From Semisulcospira habei (taxonomy: Eukaryota; Mollusca; Gastropoda; Semisulcospiridae): DNA of 64,000 bases. Shown piece by piece: positions 54,398-64,000 of this stretch (position 1 is its first letter; every line of letters begins with the position of its first letter). The translations under genes were made by a program, and so were the position numbers. The notes under the pieces are model-generated. The model searched no databases, was not told the DNA's origin, and saw only the letters and a list, made by a program, of their open reading frames with translations. The stretch covers positions 122,277,375-122,341,374 of the forward strand of contig BTPG01000007.1 of assembly GCA_036245525.1 (NCBI GenBank), read 5' to 3'.

Positions 54398-55508
54398 ATG
54401 ATTAATGTAAACAAGAGTGCTGGTCCTGATAGAATCTGTGGCAGGACGTTGAATTTCTGTGCTGAACGCCTTTTCAAGGTCCTAGATACCTGCTCTATTC
54501 CTTCTGCGTGGAAAACCTCAACGGTCATTCCACTTCCAAAGAAAGATAACCCAAAACAATTTGTTTACGATTTCCGACCAGTTGCATTAACCTCCCTTGT
54601 CATGAAAACGCTGGAAAAGATTGTCCGAGCTTTTGTTTTGTCGTTAACTGAAAATAAAATGGATCCCCTGCAGTTTGCTTACCGGGCTGAAAAGGGCGTT
54701 GAAGTTGCTAAGCTGTTCATTCAAGACAAACTGTACACTCATCTGGAGATACCCGGTGCACATGCCAGGATCCTATTCGCTGATTCTCTTCTTCTTTTAA
54801 TACCATGCAGCCACACCTGTTAGCCCATAGATTACTTTTATAATTTCAACCTTGACCCACGGCTTGTTTTGTTCCTTACAGACTTTTTTACGATCACATG
54901 TTTTGGTTAACGGTCGCTTCTCTAGTACCGCTGTTACGTGCCCCGTACCCCCCACCCCCCTCCCCCAGCCCACGCCCCTCGCCCAACCCCCTTCCCCCTC
55001 CCCCTCTCCCTCCCCTCCCCCTCTCCCTCCCCTCCCCCTCCCCGAGGTGCTGCTTGACACCACTCCTTTACATCCTCTACATTGACTATTTGCAGAAGTT
55101 GTCATGCTGACAGACACGTTGTCAAATTTTCAGGCGACAGTGCTTTTCATTCCCTTCAGCAAGGGTCATCTGATGAACATGGACTTTGTTCCAGGGTTCG
55201 ATGACTCGTTTTTAGAGCTTTACGTAGGCAACATATTTGACCTTATTGTTGATTTTAGGAAGAATAAGCAGGATCACAGTATATTATACGTGATAAAGAA
55301 GTTGTAATTTTCCAGAAGTATAAATACTTGCATAGGCACCATCTTTGATGATAGATTGAATTGGAATGACAATACTGAGACTATTGTGAAGAAAGGCCAG
55401 CAGAGATTGTATTTTCTGAGAAAGTTGAACTCTTTTTCTGTTGACAGGACCATTCTAATTTTATTTTACAAATCTTTTTAGAAAGTGTCCTGACTTTTTA
55501 GTTCATTT
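54398..55508 (+). pseudogene. Old CR1/Rex-like LINE reverse transcriptase, first part (split by a younger LINE)
   Basis: NKSAGPDRICGRTL, IPSAWKTSTVIPLPKKDNPK, DFRPVALTSLVMKTLEKIV and MDPLQFAYRAEKGVEVA are fingers/palm sequence of the same LINE group as 53085-54260, but on the plus strand. A frameshift follows LFAD. A C-rich expansion (54945-55045) breaks the palm near GCCLTPLLYILYIDYLQ. Further on, YKYLGTIFDDRLNWNDNTE and KKGQQRLYFLRKLNSFSVD appear in broken frames. It resumes at 58703. Confidence 0.8.
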
Positions 55509-55521
55509 GCTGGTTCTCAAA

Positions 55522-58500
55522 AACTCCACCAGGGAGGCCCCTTTGGGGGCTTAACTGCCTGTCCCAAGTCAGGATAAAGGAGGAGGGTTAGGCGTGGGGC
55601 TAGCGACTCCACCCTGTAAAAAGAAACTTGCTACGGAAACGACAACAAGGGAAAAAGCGACAACCGGCGCTGGGAGCGAAGCAGACCAGGAAACTGGACT
55701 TATGACGGATGGGGACCAAAGCCGCAAGGACGTCTCCACCCCGATAGCGGAACTCCTGACGCCAAAACGATGGATCAGAATTGGATGCTGGAACGTGCGA
55801 ACGCTCTACCAGACTGGAAAGCTGGCGCAAGCAGTAAGTGAACTGAACCGCCACAAACTAACCCTCATGGGAGTAACAGAAGCAAGATGGACTGGTGCTG
55901 GCAGACAGAGGTTGAGCTCCGGAGAAGTCATCATCTGGTCTGGAAGAACAGACAACGAACACCGAGAAGGAGTTGCTGTCATCATCAATAAGAGCAAGGC
56001 CAACACCGTTCTACAGTGGAAACCTGTGAACGAGCGCCTGCTGTACGTCAGGATGAATTCCAAATACGCAAAGCTGTCTATTGTTGTGGGCTACGCACCG
56101 ATAGACGACGCGGAAGAAGAGGATAAGGATGCATTCTACGACGCCCTCCAAGCTGTTTTGGAAGACATCCCTCGACATGATGTGCTGATGCTGATCGGTG
56201 ACTTCAACGCTAAGGTCGGCTGCGACAATGAAGACAGAAAGAGGACCATGGGACGATATGGAGCGGGTGTGATCAACGACAACGGGGAGAGGCTGGTCAA
56301 TTTCTGCGAGGAGAATGACTTAGTCATAGGAGGGACCCTGTTTGCGCATAGGGAGATCCACAAACTCACATGGAAATCACCAGACGGCAAGACCCAGAAC
56401 CAGATCGACCACATCATCATTAATGGTCGCTGGAGGCACTCTCTGCAGGATGTGCGAGTGATGCGACATGCTGACATTGGCAGCGACCATAGTCTTCTGG
56501 TGGGGAAGGTGACATTGAAGCTTAGGAAAGTAAAGATAGGAGACACCAGAAATCAGCGCTACGACGTGGCCAAGTTGAAAGACCCAAAAGTGAAAGAAGA
56601 GTTTAGGTTGGCCCTCAGGAATAGATTTAGTGTTTTGGAAGATGAGACAGCGCTGACTATTGAAGATTTCAACAGAGCCATGAAGGAAACAGGAGGGGAA
56701 GTTTTAGGATACAGAAAGAGCAGGAAGACAGAGTGGATCTCAGCAGACACGTGGGCTCGCATAGAAGAGAGAAGACAGATCAAGAAGAAACTTTTGGATA
56801 CCAAATCACCAAGACTGAAGGAAAGAATATCAAGAGAATACAGAGAGAAAGATCAAGCGGTGAAGACATCAGCGAGAAGAGACAAGAGAATGTACACAGA
56901 AAGGCTGGCAGAAGAAGCGGAGGCAGCTGCAAAACAGAGAGACATGAAGACAGTGTACCAGAACACCAAGAAGCTGAAGGGCGATTACGGGCAACACCAC
57001 GACCTTCCAGTGAGAGCTAAAGATGGAACTCATGTCACAGTAGAGGAAGAGAAGCTGAAGAGATGGAAGCAACACTTCGAGTCCATCCTGAACCGCTCAG
57101 ACCCACCAACCCTCACTGACATTCCTGAAGCGGAGGAGGACCTGGACATTAACCTCGGCAACATTACTATTGCGGAAGTCAAGCAGGCCATTCAAAAGCT
57201 GAAGAACGGGAAGGCACCTGGCGATGACGGAGTGTGCCCCGAGATGCTGAAAGTAGAAGATACGGTAACGCCGCAGCTTCTTTGTCAGATTTTTCAAAAG
57301 ATCTGGGACACTGAGGAAGCGCCGAGCGATTGGAAGACCGGCACCATCGTCAAACTTCCGAAGAAAGGAGACCTGGGGAACTGTAACAACTGGCGAGGCA
57401 TCACCTTACTATACCTCACCAGCAAGATCTTCAGCCGCATTCTCCTTGAACGCATTACGACAGCAGTGAATGGCATCCTTCGCCGGGAGCAGGCAGGTTT
57501 TAGGAAAGGCAAGTCCTGCATTGACCATATTTTCGTACTGAGACAGATCCTTGAGCAGTCTAACGAATGGAATGGATCCCTCTATGTGGTCTTTGTAGAC
57601 TTTGAGAAGGCCTTCGACAGTCTGCATCGAGACTCCCTTTGGAAAATCCTGCGATACTATGGAATCCCCCAGAAACTTGTCAACGTCATCAGGTCCCTGT
57701 ACAAGAATTTTGAGTGCAGAGTCGTCCACAACAACCAGCTCACCGAACCGTTTAAGGTGGAAACCGGAGTGAAACAAGGATGTATTCTTTCGCCAATCCT
57801 ATTCTCAATGGCAATTGATTGGATCATGCGCCGCACCACAGAGGGAAGGAGGCAGGGAATTCAGTGGACGCTGACCTCAATGCTGGATGACCTCGACTAC
57901 GCCGATGATATCGGGCTGCTGGCAAGCAGAAACCAGGACATGCAACAGAAGACACAACAGTTGACACAGTCAGCAAGCTCCATAGGTCTCGGGGTCAACA
58001 TTAGGAAGACTCAAGTCATGAGGAAGAACACCATAGTGGGCGACCCAATCACCATCAATGACCAACCTCTGCAAGAGGTGGACGAGTTCACGTACCTGGG
58101 CAGCAAGGTTACCACAGATGGAGACTGCACAAGGGAGATCACCACAAGAATCAGCAAAGCCAACCAAGCCTTCGCAATGCTGAAACCCATCTGGAGGACC
58201 ACAAGCCTGAGCATCCACACCAAGCTCCGTATTTTTAAGAGCAACGTGCTGAGTGTCCTTCTATATGGGTCAGAATGCTGGAAATCCACTACCGCTACGG
58301 AACGCAAGCTGGATGTCTTCCAGAACAAGTGCCTGCGACGGATCATGAAGGTCTTCTGGACAAACATGATTACAAACGAGGAACTACGGAAGAGAGCAGG
58401 CGCAGACAGCATCGCTGAAACCATCGCCACACGGAGATGGAGATGGCTAGGCCACGTTTGCAGAATGTCACCTGACTCATTACCAAGGGTGGCACTGAGA

Positions 58501-58689
58501 TGGACACCACAGGGGAAGAGAAACCGTGGGCGACCAAAGGAGACGTGGCGCCGAACCGTGGAGCGAGAGCTCAAGAACAGAGGCCTTACTCTGCAAACAG
58601 CACCCAACATAGCAGCTGACAGACAAAAGTGGCGCTCCCTTGCCGTCGCCTCAAGCACCAGACGGCGCAGAGAGGACTGAATGAATGAT
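55522..58689 (+). mobile_element. Full-length young RTE-group LINE
   Basis: Flanked by the exact 13-bp duplication GCTGGTTCTCAAA (55509-55521 and 58690-58702). It has a short 5' UTR with GTCCCAAGTCAGGATAAAGG, one long ORF and almost no 3' UTR, ending in a TGAATGAATGAT tail. The layout (single APE+RT ORF, no RNase H, short-repeat tail) fits the RTE group; the exact clade is not certain. Confidence 0.9.
55702..58680 (+). CDS. Intact LINE endonuclease-reverse transcriptase
   Basis: The 992-residue frame starts at the first in-frame ATG (MTDGDQSRKD); the open frame extends upstream to about 55555, including a GTG at 55594. Endonuclease: GCWNVRTLYQTGK at about 28, TEARWTG, GDFNAKVG at about 166, SDHSLL at about 261. 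A basic, Lys/Arg/Glu-rich helical linker covers about 330-470. Reverse transcriptase: KLPKKGDLGNCNNWRGI, FVDFEKAFDS at about 631, GVKQGCILSPILF and LDYADDIGLLA with YADD at 733-736. A C-terminal WRWLGHVCRMSPDSLP and GRPKETWRRTVEREL segment closes it. All catalytic motifs are present and there are no stops, so the protein may still be functional. Confidence 0.92.
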   Translation: MTDGDQSRKDVSTPIAELLTPKRWIRIGCWNVRTLYQTGKLAQAVSELNRHKLTLMGVTEARWTGAGRQRLSSGEVIIWSGRTDNEHREGVAVIINKSKANTVLQWKPVNERLLYVRMNSKYAKLSIVVGYAPIDDAEEEDKDAFYDALQAVLEDIPRHDVLMLIGDFNAKVGCDNEDRKRTMGRYGAGVINDNGERLVNFCEENDLVIGGTLFAHREIHKLTWKSPDGKTQNQIDHIIINGRWRHSLQDVRVMRHADIGSDHSLLVGKVTLKLRKVKIGDTRNQRYDVAKLKDPKVKEEFRLALRNRFSVLEDETALTIEDFNRAMKETGGEVLGYRKSRKTEWISADTWARIEERRQIKKKLLDTKSPRLKERISREYREKDQAVKTSARRDKRMYTERLAEEAEAAAKQRDMKTVYQNTKKLKGDYGQHHDLPVRAKDGTHVTVEEEKLKRWKQHFESILNRSDPPTLTDIPEAEEDLDINLGNITIAEVKQAIQKLKNGKAPGDDGVCPEMLKVEDTVTPQLLCQIFQKIWDTEEAPSDWKTGTIVKLPKKGDLGNCNNWRGITLLYLTSKIFSRILLERITTAVNGILRREQAGFRKGKSCIDHIFVLRQILEQSNEWNGSLYVVFVDFEKAFDSLHRDSLWKILRYYGIPQKLVNVIRSLYKNFECRVVHNNQLTEPFKVETGVKQGCILSPILFSMAIDWIMRRTTEGRRQGIQWTLTSMLDDLDYADDIGLLASRNQDMQQKTQQLTQSASSIGLGVNIRKTQVMRKNTIVGDPITINDQPLQEVDEFTYLGSKVTTDGDCTREITTRISKANQAFAMLKPIWRTTSLSIHTKLRIFKSNVLSVLLYGSECWKSTTATERKLDVFQNKCLRRIMKVFWTNMITNEELRKRAGADSIAETIATRRWRWLGHVCRMSPDSLPRVALRWTPQGKRNRGRPKETWRRTVERELKNRGLTLQTAPNIAADRQKWRSLAVASSTRRRRED

Positions 58690-58702
58690 GCTGGTTCTCA
58701 AA

Positions 58703-58985
58703 TCTTAGTGTTAAAAACAAAAAAAGGTCTTCAGACAATAGTTCGTCTCAGTTCAAAGATCATCGGAGAAGACAGAGAAGTTTCTCCGTGTTTTTCGATC
58801 GTCAGATGGTAAGAAAAGCTACTTCCTGCCTAGTGATGCTCACGTGATAACGGATCTCTTTGAATTGGTCCCTAACCGCAGAAAACTGTCTTTAATCTCT
58901 GTTGCTGTCCGCCGCTTAAATAATTTTGTGGACGGGAGGGATAGTAAGAATACAAATCATTCAATAAACATTATTGTTTTCCTCC
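58703..58985 (+). pseudogene. Old CR1/Rex-like LINE, continuation after the nested insertion
   Basis: NKKRL-like KTKKGLQTIVRLSSKIIGED, a C-terminal motif of this LINE group, picks up exactly where 55508 stopped. LFELVPNRRKLSLISV and an AATAAAC near 58964 follow. Frames are broken. Confidence 0.75.
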
Positions 58986-60160
58986 CTACGTCACACGACC
59001 AGTCACTTTAGCGCAAACTGTACCATGTGACCGTGATATAAAAACCCCTGTAGCGAAAAATGGCGGACGTTTAATAGCCCTCTCGATGACGCGTTAGGAC
59101 CTCGTTTTCGAGTCTTGATAGCAACTCGGTTCGACAAAATAGCAGAAAAAAACGCACTAAAGTAGTCCTATTTGACGTAATACACATCACCTGCCTTATT
59201 TTTTACGACGTGAGGAGCCAACTTAAACAATATTTTTTTTTAATTATTTCACCACTAATTACACAGCGCAAACAGCAAAAGCCTTCGCCAAATCCATCTC
59301 ATCGCCATGCACCGAGCATTTTCAAAGTTCGGGAAACCACGAAACAAAAATAGCTTCCGAGGTTTTTTTTTTAACCAATCAGAGACAGCACTCCGGCCTT
59401 GCAAACAACACACTGTCGTCTGCTCAGCCACCAACATGCCACAATTTCACCAAAGCACAGAGCAACAAATTCAAAAACTAAAACGAAAATACACACCCAG
59501 CAACACTATACACAAAGCACGCTATTGCCAAAGTTCTCTCTTCACGTCACTCAACACGGGACTATCTGAAGAAAAACATCTCACAAATTTTCGAAGACTA
59601 TCTTACATCATGTCAACGCTGTAAAATAAAATCTTACCTTAAAATCCATCTCAGCACTAGTCCTGCTGTTAACAACGAGCGTTTTTTTGGGTATTCCTTT
59701 TTCCAGATATCCCAACACATTTGACACTTTAGAATATAACAACGACAATCTGCTGCACACTCGAAGCATCCCCTTCAGTCATCTTGAATCTAAAAGCACG
59801 AGGCACCATGCTAACTTGCACAAGCTGTCACATCAGTGGTCACTAAATGCCGATCGCTTCATCAAAAAGTTCCTAGTCTTTCTGAATCACACAGCAGTCA
59901 AGAAGCACTGTCACACTTTGATGACCTTTTGTAGACATTGCAGCTTGAATCATTCTGTACACAAGCCAAGATTAGCTTTTTACTCGCGAAACGCGCTTCA
60001 CACGGAATCATGCTACGTCACACTCTGTCTCGTAAAGACTGGGAATCCCCAGCAGAACATGTATATTCAATGGTGTCACCTATCCGCCACAGAAGCGGCC
60101 GTCTTCATACACCGGATTTTTTCTAAACAATAAACGGAGGAAGGAAAACAAATACGTTAT
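58986..60160. other. No supported gene; two unexplained plus-strand open frames
   Basis: Open frames at 59307-59624 (105 codons) and 59687-60133 (148 codons) lie close together in different frames. They are rich in His, Ser, Thr and Lys, have no recognisable domain, and may be chance frames in an AT-poor region. A TATAAAAA near 59037 precedes a very short ATG frame only. Confidence 0.4.
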
Positions 60161-60311
60161 TGGTCGGAGGGGTTCGCTACACGGACCTTTGTTGGCCTTA
60201 GGGAGGTCAAAGGAATCGTTCTACCCCTCAGGCCTTCGGCCTTCGGGGTACAATGATTCCTTTGACCTCCCTCAGGCCTACAAAAGTCCGTGTAGCGAAC
60301 CCCTCCGACCA
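60161..60311. repeat. 151-bp foldback with about 70-bp arms
   Basis: TGGTCGGAGGGGTTCGCTAC at left mirrors GTAGCGAACCCCTCCGACCA at right. The inner part (GGGAGGTCAAAGGAATC..GATTCCTTTGACCTCCC) also pairs, around a CCTCAGGCCTTCGGCCTTCG loop. Probably a MITE-type element. Confidence 0.88.
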
Positions 60312-60681
60312 TTAACTTATAATATATACCAAGACATTCTGATATAAAATTTGTGCATAATACGGCATACTAATCTGCAGGACTTCTAATACTAAGTTTA
60401 AGACATATTAAAACTCTAAACACAAAAAACATTAATAAATATTATTCAATACTAAAACATTTAAAACTTTATAAAGATCAAACAAACTTAACTAATACAT
60501 ATACTAAGACATTCTGAAAACTGTAATATCTTATAGTATTACCATATAAATTTAATACTATAATATTATTAACATCTTTGACACGTACTCATTACCTAAG
60601 ACTAACTGCTAAAATACTCAGATATAAACAACATTATTAACAACATAAAAAAAATAAAAGAGGTTTAAAACCTATAATTTA
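60312..60681. other. AT-rich interval, no gene
   Basis: A/T-rich sequence with short echoes (GACATTCTGATATAAAA and GACATTCTGAAAACTG). Nothing codes. Confidence 0.5.
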
Positions 60682-60910
60682 ATAAACTGTGTTGGATTTG
60701 TCCATTCTAATTGTGTTTCAAAAACTGTATTTATACTTACTGTTCCCCTGGTCCACAAAAATTTTGGAATCGAAATAAATTTGGAATCCGGGCTAAAACC
60801 TTGCTGAGGTAAACTGACTGTCGAGTGTGTAACTTGAAATCAGTGTAAAGAAAAATAGTCACAACTAAGAAAGAAACACAATTAGAAAGGACAAGTCCAA
60901 CACAGTTTAT
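60682..60910. mobile_element. 229-bp MITE-like element with 37-bp terminal inverted repeats
   Basis: ATAAACTGTGTTGGATTTGTCC at left and the complement of ATAAACTGTGTTGGACTTGTCC at right, with about two mismatches over the repeat (continuing into TAATTGTGTTT). A diverged end of the same kind is near 61252-61290 (ATAAACCGTGTTCTACTTATCC). Confidence 0.82.
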
Positions 60911-60927
60911 GCAATTCTTGGGTTTAA

Positions 60928-61133
60928 CCCTTTCAGCGCCAACACCCTACAGCAGGAGACTGACTGGCCATGATAATTCAAGGGTAGTGCCAAATTAGCT
61001 TGGCGCCTTCAGGCGCCAAGCTAATCTGGTACTACCCTTGAATTATCATGGTCAGTCAGTCTCCTGCAAGTGGTACATAGTCGTTAGGTAACACTTAAAA
61101 AATTCGGGAAATGTGCCCATGGCGCTAAAAGGG
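60928..61133 (-). mobile_element. P206 element, TTTCAGCGCC subfamily
   Basis: TTAA at 60924-60927 and 61134-61137; exactly 206 bp. Its outer stem GAGACTGACTGGCCATG is mirrored by CATGGTCAGTCAGTCTC, where other subfamilies have GAGATGGATCGACCATG and complement. The outer termini are TTTCAGCGCC and GGCGCTAAAA. Confidence 0.9.
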
Positions 61134-61344
61134 TTAAACCTCTTTTTCAAAATGGACGCTAGACCGTATAGACTTGAAATCAGCTACATTCTTAGGCTGC
61201 ATGTCCATTTTCGAGTAGCTTGGGCAAAAGGGGCTTAACCCAAAAAATATGAATAAACCGTGTTCTACTTATCCTAAGATTGTTTCTATTTTTGTTGATA
61301 TTTTCATTAAAACTGAGTGAGTGTCATTCACAGCCGTGTGGACA

Positions 61345-61413
61345 GTGAATCGCGTTAGAATGGTAATACATTACGAGCCGTGCGCTGTGTATTACCATTC
61401 TAACGCAATTCGC
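61345..61413. repeat. Short foldback, about 25-bp arms
   Basis: GCGTTAGAATGGTAATAC (61352-61369) and its exact complement (61389-61406), with looser pairing outside. Confidence 0.85.
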
Positions 61414-61803
61414 TTACTCAGAGTAACGCGTGTCAACCTAGCATGCGCCATTGTGAATCGAATACGCCTTGTGACGTGTAATACGATATAATTATTGACA
61501 TGAGTTAAAAATAGGCAAGGCAGCATGAGCGTCGGGTTTTTCCCAGTACTGAACCAAAGAAACTCTACTTTCGTTTCATATATTGGGAACCCTGATGGCG
61601 CAAATATACCTGTATCGGCCCGCAGCCCAGATCCTACTCTATGTGTCCGAGTGCCGTCGATAGTGTGTTTGTTGAGTTGTGTTTATTTCTCCGTACCATG
61701 CGCATATATTCGTTTCAGGCCGTCTCAAACATAAGCCATATGAACATGGAATGTAACTGCACTCCGGTGCCACAGCAAAACTCAAGTTGGGCTGGAAAGT
61801 AAT
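61414..61803. other. No gene seen
   Basis: A 69-codon frame at 61525-61734 has no support. Confidence 0.45.
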
Positions 61804-61980
61804 AATCCATGCAGTCCTGACGCATTACAGCAAGAGATGGGTCGACAATGATAATTCGGCGCCAAGCAAATCTGGCACTGCCCTTGAATTATCATGGTCG
61901 ATTCATCTCCAGCAACAGGTGCATAGTCGTTAGATGACGCCTCCAAAATTTTGGAAATACGGTGCGTCGGGCTGAATGAG
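61804..61980 (-). mobile_element. P206 element, left inner arm lost up to the dyad
   Basis: GATAATTC runs directly into GGCGCCAAGC, so the left arm from AAGGGTAGTG to the centre is missing while the right arm is whole. TTAA flanks are decayed. Confidence 0.75.
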
Positions 61981-62171
61981 ATAATGGGAGTCAGGTACGC
62001 TGGGCTCTTCCCAGTCATAAATATCTTCCTAAAGACAGCAAACTAGCCACGCAATGAACAATAACGGCCTCAGTGGCCGAGCGCACAGTCGGAAAATGAC
62101 CTAGGGACGATCTGGTACATGGGGGTCATTCTGAAGTGTTACACCAAATTGCTCGCAGGGTTTGAGGAGTG

Positions 62172-62239
62172 GTGATTGATTGATTGATTGATTGATCGAT
62201 CGATCAATTAATTGATTGATTGATTGATTGATTGATTGG
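62172..62239. repeat. GATT/GATC microsatellite
   Basis: ATTG repeats with an internal GATCGATCGATCAATTAATT segment. Confidence 0.93.
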
Positions 62240-62324
62240 CTGACTGATATTCTTCGTTGAGTTTGTCATGTAGTAGTCAAAATAATGGGTCCTGCGTCCT
62301 CTCAAAATTAGCACAGTTTACACA

Positions 62325-62390
62325 CTCGCACCCACACACACGCACGCACGCACACGCATGCACACACATGTGTTTGCCAGTGTGTGTGTG

Positions 62391-62422
<32 letters not shown>

Positions 62423-62432
62423 TGTGTGTGCG
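62325..62432. repeat. CA-rich then GT-rich microsatellite (self-complementary)
   Basis: CACACGCACGCACG..ACACACATGTG followed by GTGTGTGT..GTGCGTGCGTGC. The two halves can pair. Confidence 0.9.
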
Positions 62433-62587
62433 TGCTCTTCTCTGAGTTGTCATCGCCTTTTCCAACTCGACAGTGCCGTATGGATAGACAATGCATTCAT
62501 CGCAGTTTCTAAAGTTGAAATGCTGACGTGATGTTCAGACTGCACAACCAGATGTTAAGAAGCAGGTGTTAAGAAGCCGCGTTGTTT

Positions 62588-62725
62588 GCTGCCCCCCCCC
62601 CCCTCTCCTCCCCCCTCCCCCGCCCGCACCCCCCTCTCACTTCCGTTTTGTGATGTTGCAAAATAATATTTACTGTCTTGAAAGCCAAGGCCACAACGGC
62701 CATTTTTTTTTTTTTTTTTTTTTTG
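62588..62725. repeat. C-rich tract and poly-T
   Basis: C/T-rich run (62592-62632) and about 21 T (62704-62724). Confidence 0.85.
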
Positions 62726-62789
62726 TGCTTGGCAAAATCTCACTAAACGATGGTTCTTTTAATACTACGCATGTGTTTGTTTACTGAAT

Positions 62790-63190
62790 TGTTTAACTCA
62801 TTCGAGACGCGCCGCCTCCGGATATCTCTTGCATTGGTGGCAGGCGCTTTTACCGCTGCGCCACGGACCGCCCCATCCTGTACCATCCTGTATGGAAACT
62901 CAATGAATGTCTCGGTGAATAATGTCAAACAACTGATGTTTCTGACTGTGTAAAAAGAGTTTTAAAATTCCTAAAGAAACGCACGGTACGGGCTACAACA
63001 CATTGTCGTAAAGCTAAAATTCTGACTATGCAATTTTAGATTAGAGGGGTACACGTGCTCCATACGTCGTAGCTCCAAGAGTTAACAACGAAATATTACG
63101 CGGTTTGCAGGGTTAGAAAGATATTTTTAAAAGGCTTATCTCATTTGCAGCCAGCCGCATCCGGATGCGGCTGGCCGCGAATGAGTTAAA
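62790..63190. mobile_element. Composite repeat: TTAACTCATTCG-ended element with a tRNA-like SINE head
   Basis: TTTAACTCATTCGAGACGCGCC at left opposes CGCGAATGAGTTAAA at right. Inside, 62829-62875 is the reverse complement of the SINE head GGGGCGGTCCGTGGCGCAGC also seen at 33917-34003. Its order suggests a SINE fragment within or beside an older TTAA-type element. Confidence 0.45.
63150..63175. repeat. Perfect 26-bp palindrome
   Basis: GCCAGCCGCATCC followed immediately by its exact complement, with no loop. Confidence 0.95.
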
Positions 63191-63206
63191 ATAATTAATA
63201 ATAGGA

Positions 63207-63310
63207 GTTCAATTCAAAGCGCAGTATTTTATGCCATAGATGATACTGTTTAGACTTCATATCATGAAGCCTAAACAGTATCAGCTATCATACTGCGCTT
63301 TGAATTGAAC
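63207..63310. repeat. 104-bp foldback
   Basis: GTTCAATTCAAAGCGCAGTA and GATACTGTTTAG at left mirror CTAAACAGTATC and TACTGCGCTTTGAATTGAAC at right, around a small CATATCATG centre. Confidence 0.9.
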
Positions 63311-63576
63311 GCCAATGCGCGTGGTTCGGGCGCATTACTGATCTCATGTCCCTGATTATGAACAACGCTCGGTTTTTTAAGTGATTCACATACAATTTTA
63401 TGCAGAGTATCTTGACCGAGTTTGGACATACTGGTCATTGTCGCAAGTTTGGCAGGCTTTTAGCAACGATAACGCTAAAATGTGTATGCGAAGAGCGTCA
63501 CAAACCTGATACAAGGGCATAAATTCATTCAATGTTGAAACGTAACTGCATTCCCATGCTGTTCTCTTCACTTGAA
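63311..63576. other. No gene seen
   Basis: Nothing recognisable. Confidence 0.45.
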
Positions 63577-63784
63577 CTCAATCTGCTCCAGGACCGAAAT
63601 CCGCAAATTTTTTAAGTTGCCCACTGAAGACTGTATTACACTTCTGAAAGCAGATCGAGCGTGATAGTTCAAGGGTTGTGCCAGAATAGCTTGGCGCCTA
63701 TGGGCGCCAAGCTATTCTGGCACAACCCTTGAACTATCACGCTCGATCCATGTCTTGCCGTGGCTTGTCGGAGCTGAATGAGTG
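63577..63784 (+). mobile_element. P206 element, distinct subfamily with GAGCGTGATAG arms
   Basis: GAGCGTGATAGTTCAAGG and GTTGTGCCAGAATAGC mirror GCTATTCTGGCACAAC and CCTTGAACTATCACGCTC perfectly. The GTTGTG/CACAAC and GCGTG/CACGC pairs are unique to this copy, on both sides. TTAA flanks are decayed. Confidence 0.85.
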
Positions 63785-64000
63785 AATGCGGATAATGATA
63801 AACTGAAGGTTAATACCATGTGCGGAAAATACCTAACATGACCTTTTCGTTGATCAGTTCCTGCGAGCGTGCTGCAGTGGCGTACTGTGCTTGTGGCTGC
63901 TTGTTACAAAACCGGCAGCTTACATTATTATGATACACTATAAGAGAAGGTCTTGTCAGAAGTAACTATACTGTATCAAAAAGCATACAAACTCGTACAT

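Noticed and set aside
54797..55117. Gly/Arg-rich and Pro-rich open frames
   Set aside because: They follow the C/T-rich expansion inside a dead LINE.

Overview
The window reads as nuclear DNA of an invertebrate animal, most likely a mollusc (gastropod-like). Reasons: intronless RING/B-box (TRIM-type) genes, a Nimb/I-type LINE, tRNA-derived SINEs, long CA/GT/GATA microsatellites, a short secreted Gly-Tyr-rich protein gene with a TATA box and a 5' UTR intron, and very low gene density. The organism call is inference. No bacterial operon structure is present.

Layout. 1-7110 is one copy (A) of a large direct duplication; the second copy (B) is 19417-35369, swollen by later insertions. Copy A starts outside the window. 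Both copies begin in the 3' end of the same Nimb-like LINE, whose full body is present only for B (13760-19695, 10-bp target duplication, ORF1 and ORF2 each broken). 7316-13465 holds an inverted-repeat pair flanking the Gly-Tyr-rich gene (8089-9093), a complete SINE (11963-12250) and tandem repeats. Inside B sit insertions absent from A: a 3.69-kb TIR element with a decayed nuclease-like gene (20315-24001), a LINE 3' fragment (27894-28178) and a THAP-domain element (29058-30700). A further 3.4-kb segment (30739-34128) is present in B and missing from A. 35700-45339 carries two tandem TRIM-like genes, both on the minus strand, with nearly identical 3' ends. 45340-52880 is gene-poor. 53085-58990 is a nest of LINEs: two old head-to-head CR1/Rex-like fragments, one of them split by a young RTE-group LINE with an intact 992-codon ORF and a 13-bp target duplication. 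59000-64000 holds foldback elements.

The dominant signal is palindromic DNA. A 206-bp element family flanked by TTAA (called P206 here) occurs about 20 times, in both orientations, with 46-bp arms around a GGCGCC-rich centre. A second family (called P66) has about 18 short hairpins of roughly 66 bp, some inside a larger inverted-repeat element. In both families, sublineages differ from each other but each copy's two arms match each other, so substitutions are mirrored across the dyad. One P206 copy is present in A and absent from the matching site in B with a clean TTAA, which shows mobility. Several copies have lost one arm, with a breakpoint at or near the dyad centre. No autonomous partner for either family is visible here.

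Host genes likely to be functional are few: the Gly-Tyr-rich secreted protein and the two TRIM-like genes. Everything else recognisable is mobile or repetitive. All coordinates were read by eye, so boundaries of diverged repeats may be off by several bases.
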